DNA from: CAYVOV01 sp964453525
Lineage (GTDB): Bacteria > Chloroflexota > Dehalococcoidia > Dehalococcoidales > UBA2162
Length of the DNA: 64,000 bases
Direction: 5' to 3'
Assembly: GCA_964453525.1 (NCBI GenBank)
Contig: CAYVOV010000018.1
Location: forward strand, 28,224-92,223
Position 1 is the first letter of the stretch, and each line of letters opens with the position of its first letter. The notes under the pieces were generated by a model. The model was not told where the DNA came from. It saw only the letters and a list, made by a program, of their open reading frames with translations, and searched no databases. Below are positions 59,663 through 64,000 of the stretch, in pieces. A program made the position numbers and the translations under genes.

Positions 59663-61729
59663 TTATATCCTTATAATGGGTGTGACTATCTTCGCGTCCG
59701 GCCAGGAACCGTAGTAAGTTAGTTGCTCTTCCGGCGGCATCTTCTTGAGCCATTCCTTCTCAAACTCGGTGTAACTCTTTGCCCGGCGAAGCCGGTCTTC
59801 ACGCTCTTGTCGGCGCAGTTCCTCTGTCTTTCCCTCATCTGCAGTCCAAGTCTCGATATCATATGCCACACGGTAGACGTTGGCGGCTGCCCAGTCGGAG
59901 ACGATTTTATGTCTCACGTCGTCGACTACTGCCTGTGGCTCTCTTTCCAGCACGTCACCGTAGCCCTGCCCGCCGGCAGTGGCCATGTCTGTTACTAGAG
60001 CCCCCTCGTAAATCAATTCCGGAGAGCGCTCTGACATATGCACCACATACTCACCTTTAATAATCCTTTCTTTGACTACTTCTTCAGGTGAATTGGGTAT
60101 GTTTTTCTCACATTTGGTCATAAGCTCTAACAGGTTACTTTGATTAACGGTAACCTCGGGAATGGTAACCGAAGGATATCCGCCGAAGAGTCCCTGTCCT
60201 ACTATCATCCTGCCTCTGGCCCCTCCGGCTCCACGCTTGACGTATGGTACACCATGAACAATCTCCGCTACATAGCCGCTGGCGCCGCCGCGGTATTTAC
60301 CGTGGCCGGGGCTATCCACACGGTGCTTTTGCCACAAGTGGATAATTGGCCGGTCTACCTCTACCTCCTCGGCATCGCTCCCGTAGGCATGCACCCCTGA
60401 GCGGAAGTGCGAGCTGTCCATACCGTCCGTATCCACGCGGGCTCCCTGTCCTTGAGCATTCATTGTCCAGGACGAGCCGGCTACATAAGGTACTCCCCAT
60501 TGATTTACCCCGGATAACTGACCACTACCGCCGCCGGGTGCTCCGTTTATCGGGGCGGCAATTTCATGCTTGTCCTCGCTGTTGAACATCATGCAGGCGA
60601 AGAGCTTGGGGAGCAGTTCGTTATTGTACTCACCGACAAGCGGTGCATTGGAAATTGCAGCATCCCAGTTGGGACTTATGACGCTACAATCAGGAAAGAT
60701 ATAGTCTGTCGGCGCCAGAGTACCGGCACAGACCGGCAAATCCCAGAAACCGTGGGAGTACATGTGAAGCGCCGCGTAACATATCATTACCCAGGGCATG
60801 CAGTTCCAGGAGCTATCGTTTTCCGGTGAGGTACCTGTATAGTCGAAGAGTATGTGGTCGCTCTCTTTATAGGCGGTGCAGAAAATACGCCAGAGACCCG
60901 CGTTGGGTCCCACAGCGCCACAGAAGACCACATTCCTGTATATCCCGTCATTCCATCTGCTGATTCTCTGCCTTGCTCCTTCTTCCGCCACCATAATGAC
61001 CTTGCGTAACAATCCCAGAACAAAGTCACCGCCTTTCTGTTCGGCAAGTTGCTGAATCCGCATTCTCAGCCGGTCGACGGCTGATATCCGTGCTCTCAGG
61101 TCGAGGTTTTGCTGGCGTGGAGCGCGCGAGATGAAATTGACAGTCATCTCGACGATATCGTCACGTATCTGGTAATTATCAGCTATTTTTATCGGAGTAA
61201 GGCTCATTCCCTCGTCATAGCGGCTCTTGGCGGTAGCCATCATTCCTCCCGGTGAAATGCCACCGGTCTCGAATATATGCGTTCCGGCTGACGCCCAGGC
61301 TATCAGCTTGCCCTCGTAAAAAATGGGCATTACCGCCATCTGGTCGCAGTTGTGTATTCCGCCGTAAGTGGACTCGCTGGCGTAGAATATATCTCCCTCA
61401 TATATTCCGACCCTAGGATTATCCGTAAAAGTGCGAATGATCCACTTTATCGGGTTCTGCGCCGTAACGCTGTGAATGAAAGTACCGAGACAGGCGCTAA
61501 CCAGGTCGCCCTGTGCTGTGTGGAGGCCGACAATCAGGTCTCCGGCGTGGAGCATATGGGAAATCCCCACTCTGATGAAAATTTCCTTGCACTCGGCAAG
61601 TATCATGTTCAGCCGTTCGCTGTAGACTTCGTAATCGCCCGGCATGAGCTTCTCAAGCCCTGCCAATTCCTCTTCGGTGACAGGCTCCGGCTTCAGAAAT
61701 GCTAATACGTCATCCTTTTCAGGTCGCAC
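59663..61729 (-). CDS. HyuB-type hydantoinase/oxoprolinase subunit (first paralogue)
   Basis: 688 residues, aligned over its whole length with the following gene and sharing more than half of the residues by eye. Landmarks: FIRVGISHMLHAGDLIVGLHTAQGDL, GDIFYASESTYGGIHNCDQMAV, FDYTGTSPENDSSWNCMPW. Two HyuB proteins for one HyuA suggests a three-subunit-type enzyme, as in some acetophenone carboxylase-like complexes, or two complexes of different specificity. Confidence 0.9.
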   Translation of the reverse strand: MRPEKDDVLAFLKPEPVTEEELAGLEKLMPGDYEVYSERLNMILAECKEIFIRVGISHMLHAGDLIVGLHTAQGDLVSACLGTFIHSVTAQNPIKWIIRTFTDNPRVGIYEGDIFYASESTYGGIHNCDQMAVMPIFYEGKLIAWASAGTHIFETGGISPGGMMATAKSRYDEGMSLTPIKIADNYQIRDDIVEMTVNFISRAPRQQNLDLRARISAVDRLRMRIQQLAEQKGGDFVLGLLRKVIMVAEEGARQRISRWNDGIYRNVVFCGAVGPNAGLWRIFCTAYKESDHILFDYTGTSPENDSSWNCMPWVMICYAALHMYSHGFWDLPVCAGTLAPTDYIFPDCSVISPNWDAAISNAPLVGEYNNELLPKLFACMMFNSEDKHEIAAPINGAPGGGSGQLSGVNQWGVPYVAGSSWTMNAQGQGARVDTDGMDSSHFRSGVHAYGSDAEEVEVDRPIIHLWQKHRVDSPGHGKYRGGASGYVAEIVHGVPYVKRGAGGARGRMIVGQGLFGGYPSVTIPEVTVNQSNLLELMTKCEKNIPNSPEEVVKERIIKGEYVVHMSERSPELIYEGALVTDMATAGGQGYGDVLEREPQAVVDDVRHKIVSDWAAANVYRVAYDIETWTADEGKTEELRRQEREDRLRRAKSYTEFEKEWLKKMPPEEQLTYYGSWPDAKIVTPIIRI

Positions 61730-61763
61730 TGTCTCTTCTCCCGGTTTATTTTAAACGCCCGGT

Positions 61764-63938
61764 CTACTCTATAACGCCGCTGAGGTATTCATTCACCGTA
61801 TAGACTCTTCCGGGCGGTATGACTATATTAGTATCGGCAGCTTCGATAATCGTTGGACCCTCCAGTTTGTTCCCGGGCTCCAGCAGGCTTTGTTCGTAGG
61901 TATCGGTGGGTTCGAAGCGGCCTAGCTCTTCCCAGAAAGCTTCACGTTTGCCCTTGTAGGCTTCGGCAGGCGGTTTGGTTGCTTTCAGGGGATGTCTGGG
62001 AATTTCAATCTTGGGAGTTATGTACGCCGAGCGGAGAATAAATGTAGATATGTCCACACCACCCTCTGGGTAAACGGCCAGCGGGCTGTAAGCCTCACTG
62101 TACTCCCGCTCGAACTCTTCATAGATTGCTTTTACGTCCTCTTCACTTTTGACAAACAAGCGGGGAGAAGTTACCCGCTTCATATTTAGCTGTCCCCCGT
62201 ACCTCATCTCCAGCTCCAGAGAGAAGACAGCAGACTCAGGAGCGATTCCCTGCCCTTCCAGGTCTCTGATAGCACGCCTTTGCAGTTCTTCAACCACTTC
62301 ATTGAACCGGTCGTAGTCATCAAAGTACTCCTTGGTGAGGGCCTGCATTAGCAAGATGTGCCTGGACATCTCATAGAACTGGACCATATCCATAACCGCC
62401 GAGCCGAGGGCGCAGAAGACCGGCGTTTGAAGGAAAGTTACAATCTTCGGTACTCCGGCCCCGAAAGCGTAGCCGCAGCAGTGAGTCGGCCCGGCTCCGC
62501 CGAAGGCGAAGACGACAAATTCCTTGGGGTCGTGACCTCTAAGGACGGTTTCTTTAAATATTTCGCCGGCCATATTGCCATCGACAACCTTTTTAATCAG
62601 CCAGGCAGCCTCTTCCACCTCTACCTGAAGAGGTCTGGCGATTTTCTGGCGTATGGCGTTCACCGCTTTCTGCCGGTCAAGCCTCATCTTTCCGCCGTGG
62701 AAGTAATCGGGATTAACGTACCCCAGCACCACATCGGCATCGGTAACGGTGGGCTCGGTCCCTCCTAGGTCGTAGCAAGCAGGCCCGGGCATAGAGCCAG
62801 CACTTTGAGGTCCTATCTCCAGCCTGTTACCCATCGTCGGGTCAACGCTGGCTATAGAACCGCCACCGGCCCCGATTGATTTCGATTCAAGCATTGTTAT
62901 CTCCACGCCCCAGCGGTCGATAACAGGCCTGTACTGGTAGAAGCGCGGACTTCCGTCTATCACCATGCCAAGGTCGAAGCTTGTCCCGCCAACATCGGTG
63001 GCTATGATATTATTAAATCCCTGGACTTTGCCGATATAGCTTGCCCCGATTATTCCGGCAATCGGGCCACCGTTATAGGTGTTCAGGGCGGTGGTTCGGT
63101 ATACTTCGGCCATACCGCCGCTGTTATGCACCATCATCATGGCACGTTTATAGCCCGAACTCCTCAATTCATCACCCATTCCCTTTAGCTCATCTGCCAT
63201 TGAGCGCTGCAGGTAGGCACTCAGCATTGTCGCCACCATTCTCGGATATTCTCGCCATCTCGGTAATACCTCGGAGGACAACACAACAAGCATACTTCCC
63301 AGGTAACACTCGGGGTACTGCCGCTGGATAAGCTCGCGTATCTTCTGCTCGTGAACTGGATTGGTGTGGCTGTTTATCAGGCAGATAACAAATCCCTGGG
63401 CTCCCTGGTTCACCAGGTAGCGGAGTTTTGCCAGTGTGTCCTCGGCGTCGAGTGGCCTGACAATCTGACCATTGGCGGCAATCCTCTCCTTTACTCCCAC
63501 TATCATATGGCGGGGTATTACGGGGTCCGGTTTCTTCATTCTGGGCAAGTTTCTCATCTCACTGATTGGTATTCCGTCCCCCCATGACCCGCCTCTCCCG
63601 GCAGGAAGGGTGTCCTCGAAGCCCTCTGTTGTGAACAGCCCCAGTCGGGGACCCTTCCTTTCAATCAGTCTGTTTATTGCCAGGGTCGTCGAGTACCGTA
63701 TCATCTCCGTTGATTCAAGTAAATTCTCAAGGGATATATCAAGAGAAGTGACTGTCTCCCGTAGTGCCTGCATGAAACCTTTTGACAGGTCATAAGTGGT
63801 GGTTGGGGCTTTGCCGAAAACCATCTGGCCGTCGTAGATAATCAGACAGTCGGTGAAAGTGCCGCCGATGTCGACATTGATACTGGCTTTATGATTTTTA
63901 CTGCTCGGATTCTCTGTGTCTGGCTGGGGTGCATTCAT
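61764..63938 (-). CDS. HyuA-type hydantoinase/oxoprolinase subunit
   Basis: 724 residues from the ATG at 63938 (MNAPQPDTENP), preferred for the AAGGAGAGGGAG just upstream; an extended frame reaches the window edge. ASKHA-type ATPase motifs are NVDIGGTFTDCLI near the start and ATDVGGTSFDLGMV in the middle, with GGGSIASVDPT and FAFGGAGPTHCCGYA. It supplies ATP-driven activation of the substrate for HyuB. First gene in view of the operon. Confidence 0.92.
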   Translation of the reverse strand: MNAPQPDTENPSSKNHKASINVDIGGTFTDCLIIYDGQMVFGKAPTTTYDLSKGFMQALRETVTSLDISLENLLESTEMIRYSTTLAINRLIERKGPRLGLFTTEGFEDTLPAGRGGSWGDGIPISEMRNLPRMKKPDPVIPRHMIVGVKERIAANGQIVRPLDAEDTLAKLRYLVNQGAQGFVICLINSHTNPVHEQKIRELIQRQYPECYLGSMLVVLSSEVLPRWREYPRMVATMLSAYLQRSMADELKGMGDELRSSGYKRAMMMVHNSGGMAEVYRTTALNTYNGGPIAGIIGASYIGKVQGFNNIIATDVGGTSFDLGMVIDGSPRFYQYRPVIDRWGVEITMLESKSIGAGGGSIASVDPTMGNRLEIGPQSAGSMPGPACYDLGGTEPTVTDADVVLGYVNPDYFHGGKMRLDRQKAVNAIRQKIARPLQVEVEEAAWLIKKVVDGNMAGEIFKETVLRGHDPKEFVVFAFGGAGPTHCCGYAFGAGVPKIVTFLQTPVFCALGSAVMDMVQFYEMSRHILLMQALTKEYFDDYDRFNEVVEELQRRAIRDLEGQGIAPESAVFSLELEMRYGGQLNMKRVTSPRLFVKSEEDVKAIYEEFEREYSEAYSPLAVYPEGGVDISTFILRSAYITPKIEIPRHPLKATKPPAEAYKGKREAFWEELGRFEPTDTYEQSLLEPGNKLEGPTIIEAADTNIVIPPGRVYTVNEYLSGVIE

Positions 63939-64000
63939 TTTCTCCCTCTCCTTATTCAGCCGGGTTTTGAGTGTGTTTTTTCTTGAGTTTATCAATATCC

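Noticed and set aside
1..64000. CRISPR array
   Set aside because: No regularly spaced identical repeats of 24-40 bases were seen; the clusters at 18551 and 21568 are too short and irregular.

Overview
The window looks like part of the chromosome of a strictly anaerobic bacterium, most likely a Chloroflexota of the Dehalococcoidia type. This is inferred from gene content, not from a marker-gene tree. The supporting genes are a rubrerythrin / flavoprotein-rubredoxin oxygen-defence cluster, MinD-type ATPases with inserted ferredoxin domains next to NifX-like proteins, a two-subunit [4Fe-4S] fumarase, split methylmalonyl-CoA mutase, tandem DegV genes and small conserved proteins around rnc. The host sequence is of medium GC and carries several dispersed palindromic repeat families between genes.

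Layout. 0.1-9.7 kb: housekeeping genes (PadR regulator plus HAAS membrane partner, two DegV proteins, leucyl aminopeptidase, metallo-beta-lactamase-fold hydrolase, DUF362 protein, acylphosphatase, RNase III, several small proteins). 9.96-21.94 kb: an AT-rich integrative element of about 11.95 kb inserted in a tRNA-Gln(CTG) gene and bounded by a 40-bp direct repeat. 22-31.5 kb: a frameshifted acetyltransferase, a heat-shock locus with two CIRCE operators, a phosphatase, a methyltransferase and a ten-gene minus-strand operon of Mrp/MinD/NifX/ferredoxin/DUF364/DUF134 proteins with its own promoter and palindromic operator. 31.8-35.3 kb: tRNA-Glu(CTC) followed by what looks like a decayed tRNA-targeted island. 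35.4-44.9 kb: SRPBCC protein, isomerase, HAD hydrolase, oxygen-stress operon with a Crp/Fnr regulator, LutA/LutB-like iron-sulfur proteins. 45.2-52.5 kb: fumarase, L-aspartate oxidase, RecN, CoA-disulfide-reductase-like flavoprotein. 52.7-63.9 kb: an eight-gene minus-strand operon (HyuA, two HyuB paralogues, cysteine hydrolase, methylmalonyl-CoA mutase, succinyl-CoA ligase) that looks like a catabolic route ending in succinyl-CoA and then succinate with ATP formation.

The most unusual system is the tRNA-Gln element. Its tyrosine-recombinase reading frame crosses the left attachment core, and an XRE-like helix-turn-helix reading frame crosses the right core in the same reading phase. Joining the two ends by excision therefore predicts a single 338-codon HTH-recombinase gene whose middle is the attachment site, so that integration cuts the gene in two. 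The perfect tRNA promoter stays at the left end, upstream of the catalytic half, while the intact tRNA at the right end is left downstream of the HTH gene. This resembles the integrase partition known from archaeal SSV-type viruses, but here it sits in what looks like a bacterial element and separates a regulator from the catalytic domain. The element also carries an AAA ATPase / DUF4276 (TOPRIM-like) gene pair organised like the PARIS defence system, a highly structured 450-nt non-coding region, an HNH protein and a long operon of small unknown genes.
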